A stretch of DNA of 64,000 nucleotides, taken from Klenkia brasiliensis. GTDB lineage: Bacteria > Actinomycetota > Actinomycetes > Mycobacteriales > Geodermatophilaceae. The position numbers and the translations under genes were made by a program. The DNA lies in contig NZ_FNCF01000003.1 in the NCBI RefSeq assembly GCF_900100695.1, positions 372,001 to 436,000 of the forward strand, in the 5' to 3' direction. The notes below the pieces were generated by a model, which had not been told where the DNA came from, did no database searches, and saw only the letters and a program-made list of their open reading frames with translations. Position 1 is the first letter of the stretch. Each line of letters begins with the position of its first letter. Of the stretch, positions 34,149 to 42,199 are shown piece by piece.

Positions 34149-36164
34149 TCAGCCCGGCTCGTCCCCCGCCGCCGAGGCCCCGGCCGGGAGCGCGGCCGCG
34201 GAGCTGTTCTGCGTGGTGGGCAGCCAGCGGCCCCACCAGCGCAGCACGTGCTCCAGCCGGGCCAGCCGGTGCCGCGGGCGGCCGCTGCGGGACAGCTCGT
34301 GGCCCTCGCCGGGGAACAGCAGCAGCTCCGAGGGCACCCCGCGCCGCTTGAGCTCGACGAACAGCCGGGTGCCCTGCTCCAGCGGGCAGCGCCAGTCCTC
34401 CTCGGAGTGGATCACCAGGGTCGGGGTGGTGATCCGGTGCGCGCCGGCCATCGCCGACTGCGCGGCGACCCGCGCGGGGTCGGTGCCGAGGTACTGGTCG
34501 GGGAAGAAGAACCCGATGTCGGAGGAGCCGACGAAGCTGACCGGGTCGTTGAAGGCCCGCTCGCTGATCGCGGCGGCGAACCGCTGGGTGCGCCCGACGA
34601 GCAGGGTGGTCATGTAGCCGCCGTACGAGCCGCCCATGACGCCGACCCGGGTGTCGTCGAGCTCGGGCTCCTGCAGCGCCTCGTCCAGGAACGCGAGGAC
34701 GTCGTCGGCGTCCACCTCGCCGAACCGCTCCCGGACCGCGCGGCCGTGCTCCTCGCCGTAGCCGGAGGACCCGCGAGGGTTGCACTGCAGCACGGCGTAG
34801 CCGGCCGAGACGTACACCTGCGTCTCGTCGAACAGCGACCAGCCGTACTGGCTGTGCGGGCCCCCGTGCACGGTGAGCAGCACGGGGTGCGGACCGGGCC
34901 CGTCGGGCACCGTGACCCAGCCGTGCACCGGGTAGCCGTCGGGCGCGGTGGCCGTCTTCTCCCGCATGGCGTGCAGCCGGCCGGTGCCCTGCAGCAGGGC
35001 GCCGAAGCCGGTGAGCAGCCGCCGGCGGCCGGGGGTGATGGCCAGCAGCTCCCCCGCCGACCGGTCGTGCGCGACCGTGGCGACGACGACGCCGCCGCCG
35101 ACCCCGATGCCGCGGGTGGTGTACGGGCCGTCGACCAGCGCCTCCGGCTCCCCGCCGGCCAGCGGCACCCGCAGCAGCTCCACCGCGCCCTGCTTCTGCA
35201 CCGCGACGAAGAGGTCCCCGCCGGCCACCACGACCCGGCCGAAGTCGTGGCCGAGGTCGTGCTTGGCCGGGTCCAGCAGCGGCTGGGGGTGACCGCCGGC
35301 GGCGTCCACCCGGCACGGGACGGTGCCCCGGCCGACGAAGTCCAGGCCGTCGGGGCCCAGGTCGGGCTGGGCCGCCAGGTAGACGGTGCGGCCCTCGAGG
35401 TCGTCGGGGTCGTAGGTGGGCGCCGAGCAGGAGGACCGGCTCTCGGTCACCCGGCGCAGGTGCGAGCCGTCGGGCCGGCAGGCCCACACGTCGCTGACCA
35501 GGTCGCGGTCGGCCCGCGGGTGGCGGGCGGAGACGAAGACCAGCTCGGTGCCGGCCGGGTGCCAGGCGACGTCGGTGTCGTCGTGGTCGCCCGAGGTCAC
35601 CTGCACCGGCTCGGCGACGGGCACCTCGTCGTCGGCCTCGTCGTCGGGCAGGTCGAGCACGAACACGTGCTGGCGCCGGTCGACGGTGAACCCGACGCCG
35701 TCGGACCGGTACTTCAGCGTGGTGATCAGCCGCGGCGGCTCGGCGGCCGGGTCGACCCCCTCCTCGGTGCCGTAGCGGCCCTGCTCCGGCACCCGCGCCG
35801 TGTAGGCGATCCGGCGGGAGTCCGGCGCCCAGACCGGCGCCCCGGCGCCCAGCGGGTGGTCGGTGAGCCGGCGCGCCTCCCCGCCGCCGGTGGGCAGCAG
35901 GTGCAGCTGCGGCTTGCCGCCGCTCTCGGCGCCGAGGAAGGCCAGCCAGCGGCCGTCCGGGGAGAACACCGGCGCGGAGTCGCGGTGGCCGTGGGTGAGC
36001 GGGCGGGCCGGGGCGGAGGCGTCGGTGGGCACCGCCCACAGCTGGCTGCGGTACTCGTCGCCGTCGAGGTCCAGCCGGGTCACCGCGACCACCGCGGTCG
36101 ACCCGTCCGGGGTCACCGTGGCCGCACCGGGTGTGCGCAGGCAAGCGAGGTCGTCGGGCCGCAT
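34149..36164 (-). CDS. S9-family prolyl oligopeptidase-like peptidase
   Basis: A 671-residue serine peptidase with an N-terminal beta-propeller built of WD/TolB-like repeats (SPDGRWLAFLG, APDSRRIAYTA and others, about 10-400) and a C-terminal alpha/beta-hydrolase domain. The nucleophile Ser lies in GVMGGSYGGYM, the Asp in IHSEEDWRCPLEQG and the His in GEGHELSRSG. No signal peptide is seen. It is a cytoplasmic dipeptidyl/acylaminoacyl-type peptidase. It lies back to back with a prolidase-like amidohydrolase, which suggests shared peptide degradation. Confidence 0.9.
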   Translation of the reverse strand: MRPDDLACLRTPGAATVTPDGSTAVVAVTRLDLDGDEYRSQLWAVPTDASAPARPLTHGHRDSAPVFSPDGRWLAFLGAESGGKPQLHLLPTGGGEARRLTDHPLGAGAPVWAPDSRRIAYTARVPEQGRYGTEEGVDPAAEPPRLITTLKYRSDGVGFTVDRRQHVFVLDLPDDEADDEVPVAEPVQVTSGDHDDTDVAWHPAGTELVFVSARHPRADRDLVSDVWACRPDGSHLRRVTESRSSCSAPTYDPDDLEGRTVYLAAQPDLGPDGLDFVGRGTVPCRVDAAGGHPQPLLDPAKHDLGHDFGRVVVAGGDLFVAVQKQGAVELLRVPLAGGEPEALVDGPYTTRGIGVGGGVVVATVAHDRSAGELLAITPGRRRLLTGFGALLQGTGRLHAMREKTATAPDGYPVHGWVTVPDGPGPHPVLLTVHGGPHSQYGWSLFDETQVYVSAGYAVLQCNPRGSSGYGEEHGRAVRERFGEVDADDVLAFLDEALQEPELDDTRVGVMGGSYGGYMTTLLVGRTQRFAAAISERAFNDPVSFVGSSDIGFFFPDQYLGTDPARVAAQSAMAGAHRITTPTLVIHSEEDWRCPLEQGTRLFVELKRRGVPSELLLFPGEGHELSRSGRPRHRLARLEHVLRWWGRWLPTTQNSSAAALPAGASAAGDEPG

Positions 36165-36171
36165 GGCGCAG

Positions 36172-36248
36172 ACGCTAGCCCAGCGGCAGCACCCGTGATC
36201 AGCCGACAGCGCGCGGTGATTCCCTGAGCCGGGCTCAGTACCTAGGCT
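36172..36248. promoter_or_regulatory. Divergent leaderless promoters with a central palindrome
   Basis: On the minus strand TAGCGT (36177-36172) lies seven bases before the S9 peptidase ATG. On the plus strand TAGGCT (36243-36248) lies six bases before the amidohydrolase ATG. Between them CTGAGCC-G-GGCTCAG (36224-36238) is a perfect palindrome just upstream of the second -10, placed like an operator. The regulator is unknown. Confidence 0.5.
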
Positions 36249-36254
36249 GCGCCC

Positions 36255-37490
36255 ATGACGACGCGGCGCGTGTTCACCGGCGGGACGGTCCTCGACGGCA
36301 CCGGGGCGCCCGCCGCGCCGGGCGACGTGGCCGTCGAGGACGGCCGGGTCGTGGCGGTGGGCACCGGCCTGGACGGCGACGAGGTGGTCGACTGCACCGG
36401 CGCCACCGTGCTGCCCGGTCTCTTCGACTGCCACGTGCACGTGCTGATGAGCGGGGTGGACACCCTGCGCCAGCTGCAGACCCCCTACAGCCAGGTCTAC
36501 TTCGAGGCCGCCCGCAACCTGCGCCGCACGCTCGCGCTGGGCATCACCTCGGTGCGGGACGCGGCCGGGGCCGACCTGGGCGTGGCCGAGGCGGTGCGCT
36601 CGGGGCTGGTCCGCGGGCCGCGGATGCAGATCTCGCTGACGATGATCAGCCAGACCGGCGGCCACGCCGACGACTGGCACGTGTGCGGCGCGGAGACCCC
36701 GCTGCTGCCGCCCACCCCGGGCCGGCCCAGCGGCATCTGCGACGGGCCCGACGAGGTCCGCCGCACCGTCCGCACGCTGGTCCGGGCCGGTGCGGACGTG
36801 CTCAAGGTGGCCACCAGCGGCGGCGTCCTGTCCCCCCGCGACGACCCCCGGCACGCCCACTTCCGCCCCGCCGAGCTCGAGGTGCTGGTGGAGGAGGCCA
36901 CCGCCGCCGGGCTGGCCGTGATGGCCCACGCGCAGGGGGCCGACGGGATCAAGAACGCCGTCCGGGCCGGGATCCGGTCGATCGAGCACGGCATCTTCCT
37001 CGACGACGAGGCGATCGAGTTGATGGTCGAGCACGGCACCTGGCTGGTGCCGACCCTGTCCGCGCCGCGGGCGGTGCTGGCCGCGGTCGCCGCGGGCGCG
37101 GCGCTGCCGCAGGCCGTGGTGGACAAGGCGGTGGCGGTGCAGGCCCAGCACGACGAGTCGGTGTCCCGGGCGCACGCGGCCGGGGTGCGCATCGCGATGG
37201 GCACCGACTCGGGCGTCGGACCGCACGGGGAGAACCTGGGCGAGCTGCAGCTGATGCGCGACCGCGGCATGTCGGTGGCCGACGTCTGGCACGCCACCAC
37301 GCTGTCCGCGGCCCGGCTGCTCCGGGTGGAGGACGAGCTGGGCTCGCTGGAGCCGGGCAAGCGGGCCGACGTCGTGGTGCTGGACGGCGACGCCGCCGAC
37401 CTGTCCGGGCTGGCCGGCCGGGTCCGCGAGGTCTGGCTGGACGGCGAGCGGGTGGCGGCCGGCGGCCGGGTCGCCGACCCGGCCGCCTGA
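36255..37490 (+). CDS. Prolidase-like metal-dependent amidohydrolase
   Basis: A 411-residue amidohydrolase-superfamily enzyme. GLFDCHVHVL carries the HxH pair (H60, H62). A lysine lies in DVLKVATSGGV, later histidines in MAHAQG and IEHGIFLDD, and an aspartate in AMGTDSG, so the binuclear site is complete. The TSGGV and ATSGG-type loop and overall pattern resemble the Xaa-Pro dipeptidase (Sgx9260) group and related imidazolonepropionase-like enzymes. It is divergent from an S9 peptidase and starts at its predicted transcription start. Confidence 0.85.
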   Translation: MTTRRVFTGGTVLDGTGAPAAPGDVAVEDGRVVAVGTGLDGDEVVDCTGATVLPGLFDCHVHVLMSGVDTLRQLQTPYSQVYFEAARNLRRTLALGITSVRDAAGADLGVAEAVRSGLVRGPRMQISLTMISQTGGHADDWHVCGAETPLLPPTPGRPSGICDGPDEVRRTVRTLVRAGADVLKVATSGGVLSPRDDPRHAHFRPAELEVLVEEATAAGLAVMAHAQGADGIKNAVRAGIRSIEHGIFLDDEAIELMVEHGTWLVPTLSAPRAVLAAVAAGAALPQAVVDKAVAVQAQHDESVSRAHAAGVRIAMGTDSGVGPHGENLGELQLMRDRGMSVADVWHATTLSAARLLRVEDELGSLEPGKRADVVVLDGDAADLSGLAGRVREVWLDGERVAAGGRVADPAA

Positions 37491-37494
37491 GCCG

Positions 37495-38520
37495 CTACTC
37501 GGCGCTGCGGTCGGCGGGCTGCTCCGGGCCGACGCCGGTGCCCTCGGCCGGCGACAGCTGGCCGCGGGTCTTGACCAGCGAGGCGACGGTCGCGATGACC
37601 AGGACGCCGAGGATGACCGCCAGCGACAGCCAGATCGGGATCTCGGGAACCGCCTCGACCGGCTCGCCGCCGTTGATGAACGGCAGCGTGTTCTCGTGGA
37701 TGGCCTCCAGCACCAGCTTGACGCCGATGAAGGCCAGGATGACCGCCAGGCCCAGCGACAGGTAGACCAGCCGCTTGAGCAGCCCGCCGAGCAGGAAGTA
37801 CAACTGCCGCAACCCCATGAGGGCGAAGACGTTGGCCGTGAAGACGATGAACGCCTCGCGGGTGAGGCCGAAGATGGCCGGGATCGAGTCCAGCGCGAAC
37901 AGCAGGTCCGTCGTCCCCAGGGCGAGGAAGACCACGATCATCGGCGTCCAGTACTTCTTGCCGTCCCGCTGGACGCGGATCTTGTTGCCCTCGAAGTCCT
38001 TGGTGAGCGGCAGGACCTTGCGCAGCCGCCGGATGAGGGCGTTCTCCTCGTAGTCCTCGTCCTCGCCGCGGTTCCGGACCAGGTTGATCGCGGTGTAGAC
38101 CAGGAACGCGCCGAAGATGTAGAAGACCCAGGTGAAGCGCTCGATCACCGCGGCGCCGAGCAGGATGAAGATCCCGCGCAGCACCAGCGCGATGATGATC
38201 CCGACCATCAGGACCTCTTGCTGCAGCTTCCGGGGCACCTGGAAGCGGGCCATGATGATCACGAAGACGAAGAGGTTGTCCACCGACAGCGAGTACTCGG
38301 TGAGCCAGCCCGCGTAGAACTGCGTGGCGAAGTCGCCGTTGGTGACCAGCAGCAGCACCAGGCCGAAGACCAGGGCCAGCGCGACGTAGAACGTCACCCA
38401 GATGCTGGCCTCCCGCACCGACGGCTCGTGCGGGCGGCGGGCGACGAGGGCGAGGTCGGCCAGCAGCAGGACGGTGAGTCCCACGAAGGTGCCGATCTCG
38501 AACCAGACGGGGAGCTCCAC
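37495..38520 (-). CDS. TerC-family integral membrane protein (paralogue 1)
   Basis: A 341-residue TerC/Alx-type protein with about eight to nine hydrophobic helices. SVDNLFVFVIIMARF and LLFALDSIPAIFGLT carry the conserved acidic residues of the metal path. Members export Mn2+ and have been linked to metal loading of secreted proteins and tellurite resistance. The tail (about 315-341) is polar and disordered. The GTG start lies eight bases after a TACTGT box (38534-38529), so a leaderless mRNA is likely. It lies downstream of a second TerC gene but is separated from it by a strong terminator. Confidence 0.9.
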   Translation of the reverse strand: MELPVWFEIGTFVGLTVLLLADLALVARRPHEPSVREASIWVTFYVALALVFGLVLLLVTNGDFATQFYAGWLTEYSLSVDNLFVFVIIMARFQVPRKLQQEVLMVGIIIALVLRGIFILLGAAVIERFTWVFYIFGAFLVYTAINLVRNRGEDEDYEENALIRRLRKVLPLTKDFEGNKIRVQRDGKKYWTPMIVVFLALGTTDLLFALDSIPAIFGLTREAFIVFTANVFALMGLRQLYFLLGGLLKRLVYLSLGLAVILAFIGVKLVLEAIHENTLPFINGGEPVEAVPEIPIWLSLAVILGVLVIATVASLVKTRGQLSPAEGTGVGPEQPADRSAE

Positions 38521-38590
38521 GTCGCCGAACAGTACGGGCGGGCCTGAGCCTGCGCTGTGCGGTCGGCAGTGGTGTCGGACCCACCGACGA

Positions 38591-38630
38591 CGAGGGGCCC
38601 ACCGGACGACGTCGTCCGGTGGACCCCTCG
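38591..38630. terminator. 40-bp near-perfect palindrome between the two TerC genes
   Basis: Positions 38591-38610 and 38611-38630 pair as a 20-bp stem with one mismatch. It lies 15 bp after the stop of the upstream TerC gene (38645) and before the TerC gene at 38520, so the two paralogues are probably transcribed separately. Confidence 0.75.
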
Positions 38631-38644
38631 GTGGTGGAGCGGGA

Positions 38645-39784
38645 TCAGCCCTCGCGGCTGCTGTCGGTCACCGCGGCGGTGCGGCCCGACGGCGGGGCGT
38701 CGGCCCGGGCGCCGGCCGGGCTGCCGTCGCGGTCGCCGGGGCCCTGGGCGTGCAGCCCGTCGCGGCCCGCGCCCTTGTCCCCGGCCCCGGTCGGGCTGGT
38801 GATGCCGCGCTCGGCGTCCTTCTTGTTCTTGCGGAGGCTGAGCACGGTGGTGACCACCAGGGTCGCGAGGATCACCAGCAACGAGAGCCAGGTCGGGATC
38901 TCCGGGATGAGCGTGATGTGCTCACCGCCGTTGATGAAGGGCAGCTCGTTGGTGTGCAGCGCGTGGATGACCAGCTTGATCCCGATGAAGCCCAGGATCA
39001 CGGCCAGGCCGTAGGAGAGGTAGACCAGGCGGTCGAGCAGGCCGTCGATGAGGAAGAACAGCTGCCGCAGGCCCAGCAGCGAGAAGGCGTTGGCGGTGAA
39101 GACCAGGAAGGTCTCCTGGGTCAGGCCGAAGATCGCCGGGATCGAGTCGACGGCGAAGATGATGTCGGCGGTGCCGATGGCGATCAGCGCGATCATCAGC
39201 GGGGTGATGAACCGCTTGCCGTCGATCTTCGTCGTCAGCTTGTCGGAGTGGTACTCCTCCGTGGTCGGCACGACCTTCTTGACGAAGCGGAGGACGGCGT
39301 TCTCCTTGTACTCCTCGTCGTCGTCGTGGCCACCGCTGCGGGCCTGGATGACGGCGGTGTAGATCAGGATCGCGCCGAAGAGGTAGAAGACCCAGCTGAA
39401 GTTCTCGATGGCGGCGGCACCCACGAAGATGAACACGGTGCGCAGCGCCAGGGCGAACGCGATGCCGAACAGCAGCACCTTCTGCTGCAGCTCCCGCGGC
39501 ACGCCGAAGCTGGCCATGATGATCACGAAGACGAAGAGGTTGTCGACCGACAGCGCCTTCTCGGTGACGTAGCCGGCGAAGTACTCACCGCCGAACTGCC
39601 CGCCGGCGAAGATGAACACGCCGATCCCGAACAGGATCGCGATGCCGACGTAGATGGCCGACCAGGTGGCCGACTCCTTGAGCGAGGGGGCGTGCGGGGT
39701 GCGCACGTGGCCGATGAAGTCGAAGACGATCATCCCGACGATCGCGGCCACCGTGACTGCCCACACCCAGAAAGGGACGTCCAA
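38645..39784 (-). CDS. TerC-family integral membrane protein (paralogue 2)
   Basis: A 379-residue TerC/Alx protein with the same core as its neighbour: LSVDNLFVFVIIMASF, FAVDSIPAIFGLTQ, LLGLRQLFFLIDGLLDRLVYL and LPFINGGEH. A long polar C-terminal tail (about 320-379) is rich in Gly, Ser and charged residues. The start is the rare TTG at 39784, chosen because CCGGAGG lies six bases upstream and the family begins with this L/MDVPFWVW segment. A yybP-ykoY-like leader precedes it, which indicates control by Mn2+. Confidence 0.9.
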   Translation of the reverse strand: MDVPFWVWAVTVAAIVGMIVFDFIGHVRTPHAPSLKESATWSAIYVGIAILFGIGVFIFAGGQFGGEYFAGYVTEKALSVDNLFVFVIIMASFGVPRELQQKVLLFGIAFALALRTVFIFVGAAAIENFSWVFYLFGAILIYTAVIQARSGGHDDDEEYKENAVLRFVKKVVPTTEEYHSDKLTTKIDGKRFITPLMIALIAIGTADIIFAVDSIPAIFGLTQETFLVFTANAFSLLGLRQLFFLIDGLLDRLVYLSYGLAVILGFIGIKLVIHALHTNELPFINGGEHITLIPEIPTWLSLLVILATLVVTTVLSLRKNKKDAERGITSPTGAGDKGAGRDGLHAQGPGDRDGSPAGARADAPPSGRTAAVTDSSREG

Positions 39785-39790
39785 CGTGTG

Positions 39791-39916
39791 CCTCCGGTGT
39801 CTGTTGCAGAACGCCGGAGGTCTCTCCCACCGACCCCGAGGGGCCGGCCGGCAGTGCCGGAGGTCGATGGCGACCTCGTGCTGACGACAGCTGCCGCGGG
39901 GGATACTCCCCTCCAC
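39791..39916 (-). promoter_or_regulatory. yybP-ykoY (Mn2+) riboswitch with Shine-Dalgarno switch
   Basis: The leader of the TTG-start TerC gene begins GTGGAGGGGAGTATCC (39916-39901), includes CTGTCGTCAGCACG (39890-39877) and ends GGGAGAGACCTCCGG (39828-39814), the pattern of actinobacterial yybP-ykoY leaders. GGAGG at 39914-39910 can close the aptamer with CCTCC at 39820-39816. The same CCTCCGG (39820-39814) can instead pair with CCGGAGG (39797-39791), which is the ribosome site, reinforced by TCTG/CAGA inside the loop. Metal binding would thus free the ribosome site: a translational ON switch. The class assignment is from memory of the family. Confidence 0.72.
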
Positions 39917-40015
39917 GCGATCCGGGTTGTGCGCTCTGCTGGACGTGTGCAAACGCCAACCAGTGCCTACCCGGCTCGCAGGGTGAACGAACACCGATCC
40001 GGCCGGGTTCCCGTC

Positions 40016-41377
40016 TCAGGCGGTGACGGCGGCCACCGGCAGCTGGACCCGGAAGCAGGCGCCCCGGTCGGCGGGCAGGCACAGCACGTCACCGCCGTGT
40101 GCCCGGGCCAGCGCCCGGGCGATCGGCAGGCCGAGCCCGGCGCCGCCGTCGCGGGTGCGGGCGGCGTCCAGCCGCACCAGCCGGTCGAAGACCCGCTCGC
40201 GCTGGTCGGCCGGGACGCCGGGGCCGTCGTCGACGACGTCGAGCCGCACGTCTTCGCCCTCCGACCGGACGGCGACCCGCACGTGCCCGGCCGGCCCGGC
40301 GGCGCGGACGGCGTTGCGCAGCAGGTTGTCCAGCACCTGGCCGACCCGGTCGGGGTCGACCTCGGCGGTGACCGGGGCGCCGGCGACCTCGACCGGACCG
40401 CCCACGCGGCGGGCGCTCCCCCGGGCCAGCTCCAGCAGGTCGGTGGGCCGGCGGTGCAGGGCGGGCGGGTCGCCGCTGTCGAACCGGGTGACGTCGAGCA
40501 GGTCGGCCACCAGCCGGCCGGAACGCTGCAGCTCCCGGACAGCACCGGCCAGCAGCTCCTCGCGGCGGTCGCGGTCGGGGTCGGTTCGCAGCACGGTCTC
40601 CACCGAGGCCTGGACGGCGGCCAGCGGGGTGCGCAGCTCGTGGGCGGCGTCGCCGAGCAGGTCGCGCATGCCGGCCTCGGCGCGGCGGGCCGTGCGCTCG
40701 GCGCCCTCGAGCTCGTCGAGCATGTCGTCGAAGGCGGCCGCGGTGCTGCCCAGCTCGGTGTGCGGCCGGTCTGGGCGCAGCCGGCGGCCGCGGTCCCCGG
40801 AGGTGATCGAGCGAGCCAGGGCGGTCATCCGGCCCAGTGGCCGCAGGCCCAGCCCGACGGTGGCGCTGACCAGGACGGCGGCCAGCAGGAGGGTGAGCGC
40901 GGCGCCCACCACCAGCACCCACCGCAGCTGGGTGACCGCGTCGGTGATCGGGCCCTGGTCGGCCAGCAGGGTCAGCCGGGCACCGTCGTCCAGGTCGGTC
41001 TGCAGGACGTACGCGTCACCGGTGTCGACCACGGCGTCCTGCCGCGGCGGCGGACCGGGCCGTCCCGGCGGACCGGTTCCCGGCCCGGGCGGCTCCAGCT
41101 CGCCGACCTGCTGCCCGTCCGCGGTCTCGATCTGCGCCTGCACGGTGTCACCGGTGACGGCGTCGAGCACCTCCTCGTCCGAGCGACCCTGGGCGACGAG
41201 CTCGGCGGCGATCTCGGCCCGGTCGACCAGCCGCTGGCGCAGGTCGCTGCGCAGGTTGGCACCGAGCACCAGGTCGACGACGACGCCGAGGACGACCAGC
41301 AGGACGGCGAGCAGGCCCAGCACCCACAGGCTCAGCCGGCGGCGCAGGGACGCGGTGCGCAGGACGGGGGCGGTCAC
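40016..41377 (-). CDS. Two-component sensor histidine kinase
   Basis: A 453-residue membrane kinase. Transmembrane helices at about 15-40 and 150-175 enclose a periplasm-side sensor segment with a Pro/Gly-rich stretch (about 98-112). A HAMP domain follows, then HisKA with the phospho-His in DAAHELRTPLAAV and a HATPase domain with N-box NLLRNAVRAA, DDGPGVP and GGAGLGLPIA. Its GTG start overlaps the response-regulator stop as GTGA. The signal is unknown. The divergent genes encode secreted and membrane proteins, so an envelope signal is plausible. Confidence 0.93.
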   Translation of the reverse strand: MTAPVLRTASLRRRLSLWVLGLLAVLLVVLGVVVDLVLGANLRSDLRQRLVDRAEIAAELVAQGRSDEEVLDAVTGDTVQAQIETADGQQVGELEPPGPGTGPPGRPGPPPRQDAVVDTGDAYVLQTDLDDGARLTLLADQGPITDAVTQLRWVLVVGAALTLLLAAVLVSATVGLGLRPLGRMTALARSITSGDRGRRLRPDRPHTELGSTAAAFDDMLDELEGAERTARRAEAGMRDLLGDAAHELRTPLAAVQASVETVLRTDPDRDRREELLAGAVRELQRSGRLVADLLDVTRFDSGDPPALHRRPTDLLELARGSARRVGGPVEVAGAPVTAEVDPDRVGQVLDNLLRNAVRAAGPAGHVRVAVRSEGEDVRLDVVDDGPGVPADQRERVFDRLVRLDAARTRDGGAGLGLPIARALARAHGGDVLCLPADRGACFRVQLPVAAVTA

Positions 41378-42054
41378 GGCCGGACCGTGTAGCCCAGCCC
41401 GCGGACGGTGTGCACCAGCCGTGGGCCGTGCGCCTCGAGCTTGCGGCGCAGCGCGCTGACGTGGACCTCCACCAGGTTGGGGTCGTAGTCCCCGTAGCCC
41501 CAGACCTGGGTCAGGATCTGGGTCTTGGACACGGTGCGGCCGCGGTTGCCGACCAGGTAGCCCAGCAACCGCAGCTCGGTGGCGGTGAGCTCGAGGTCCG
41601 CGCCGGCGCGGGTGGCGGTGCCGGCCGGCTCGTCGACGACCAGGTCGCCGACCTCGACGGCGCCGGGCCAGCGGCCGCGCCGGTTGAGCACCGCGCGCAC
41701 CCGGGCGACCAGCTCCGCCATCGCGAACGGCTTGACCAGGTAGTCGTCGGCACCGGCGGCGAACCCGGCCAACCGGTCGGGGACGGCGTCGCGGGCGGTC
41801 AGGACGACGACGCCGGCGTCCCCGGCCCGGCGGACGTCGGCGGCGAGCGCCAGGCCGTCGCGGCCGGGCAGCATCACGTCGAGGACGACGAGGTCGGGGC
41901 GGAACCCGGCGAGGTCGGCGGCCAGCGTGCTGCCGTCGGGCCGGCCCTCGACCGCGCAGCCCTCGTCGGCGAGCGCGGTCACCACGCCGTCGCGGATGGC
42001 TGCCTCGTCCTCGACCACCAGGACCCGGGGCCGGGGCGTTCCGTCGCTGCGCAC
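41374..42054 (-). CDS. OmpR/PhoB-family response regulator
   Basis: A 226-residue regulator with a receiver domain (acidic pocket VVEDE, phospho-acceptor Asp59 in LVVLDVMLPGRDG, Thr in VLTARD, Lys in DDYLVKPF) and a C-terminal winged helix (TATELRLLGYLVGNRGRTVSK ends in two parts, WGYGDYDPNLVEVHVSALRRKL, HTVRGLGYTVRP). The GTG start at 42054 has no close ribosome site. Paired direct repeats upstream are placed to be its own operator. Partner kinase immediately downstream. Confidence 0.94.
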   Translation of the reverse strand: MRSDGTPRPRVLVVEDEAAIRDGVVTALADEGCAVEGRPDGSTLAADLAGFRPDLVVLDVMLPGRDGLALAADVRRAGDAGVVVLTARDAVPDRLAGFAAGADDYLVKPFAMAELVARVRAVLNRRGRWPGAVEVGDLVVDEPAGTATRAGADLELTATELRLLGYLVGNRGRTVSKTQILTQVWGYGDYDPNLVEVHVSALRRKLEAHGPRLVHTVRGLGYTVRP

Positions 42055-42078
42055 GGCAGCGATGGTGCCTCCCCCAGG

Positions 42079-42137
42079 CTGAAGCCGCGCTGAAGAACGG
42101 GGCGGCCGGCGGGCGCTTCAGGGTGGGTTCAGGGTGG
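42079..42137. promoter_or_regulatory. Paired 11-bp direct repeats in the divergent RR/secreted-protein promoter
   Basis: CTGAA occurs at 42079-42083 and 42090-42094. Its reverse complement TTCAG occurs at 42117-42121 and 42128-42132, where the units extend to (C/G)TTCAGGGTGG (42116-42126, 42127-42137). Each pair has an 11-bp period, the usual layout of OmpR/PhoB-family sites, and the two pairs face each other between the response-regulator gene and the divergent secreted-protein gene. Confidence 0.65.
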
Positions 42138-42199
42138 CCGCACACGGTGGGGACAGCGCCGCCCCGGCCCGGGGCGGCACCCGAACCGAGGAGGACCCC

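Noticed and set aside
38591-38630. Large palindrome as a transposon end
   Set aside because: It is a single near-perfect hairpin just after a stop codon with no transposase nearby, so a terminator explains it.
38521-38644. Possible second yybP-ykoY leader before TerC paralogue 1
   Set aside because: The gap holds the terminator and a close -10 box; the GGGGAGTA and GTCGTCA signatures are absent.
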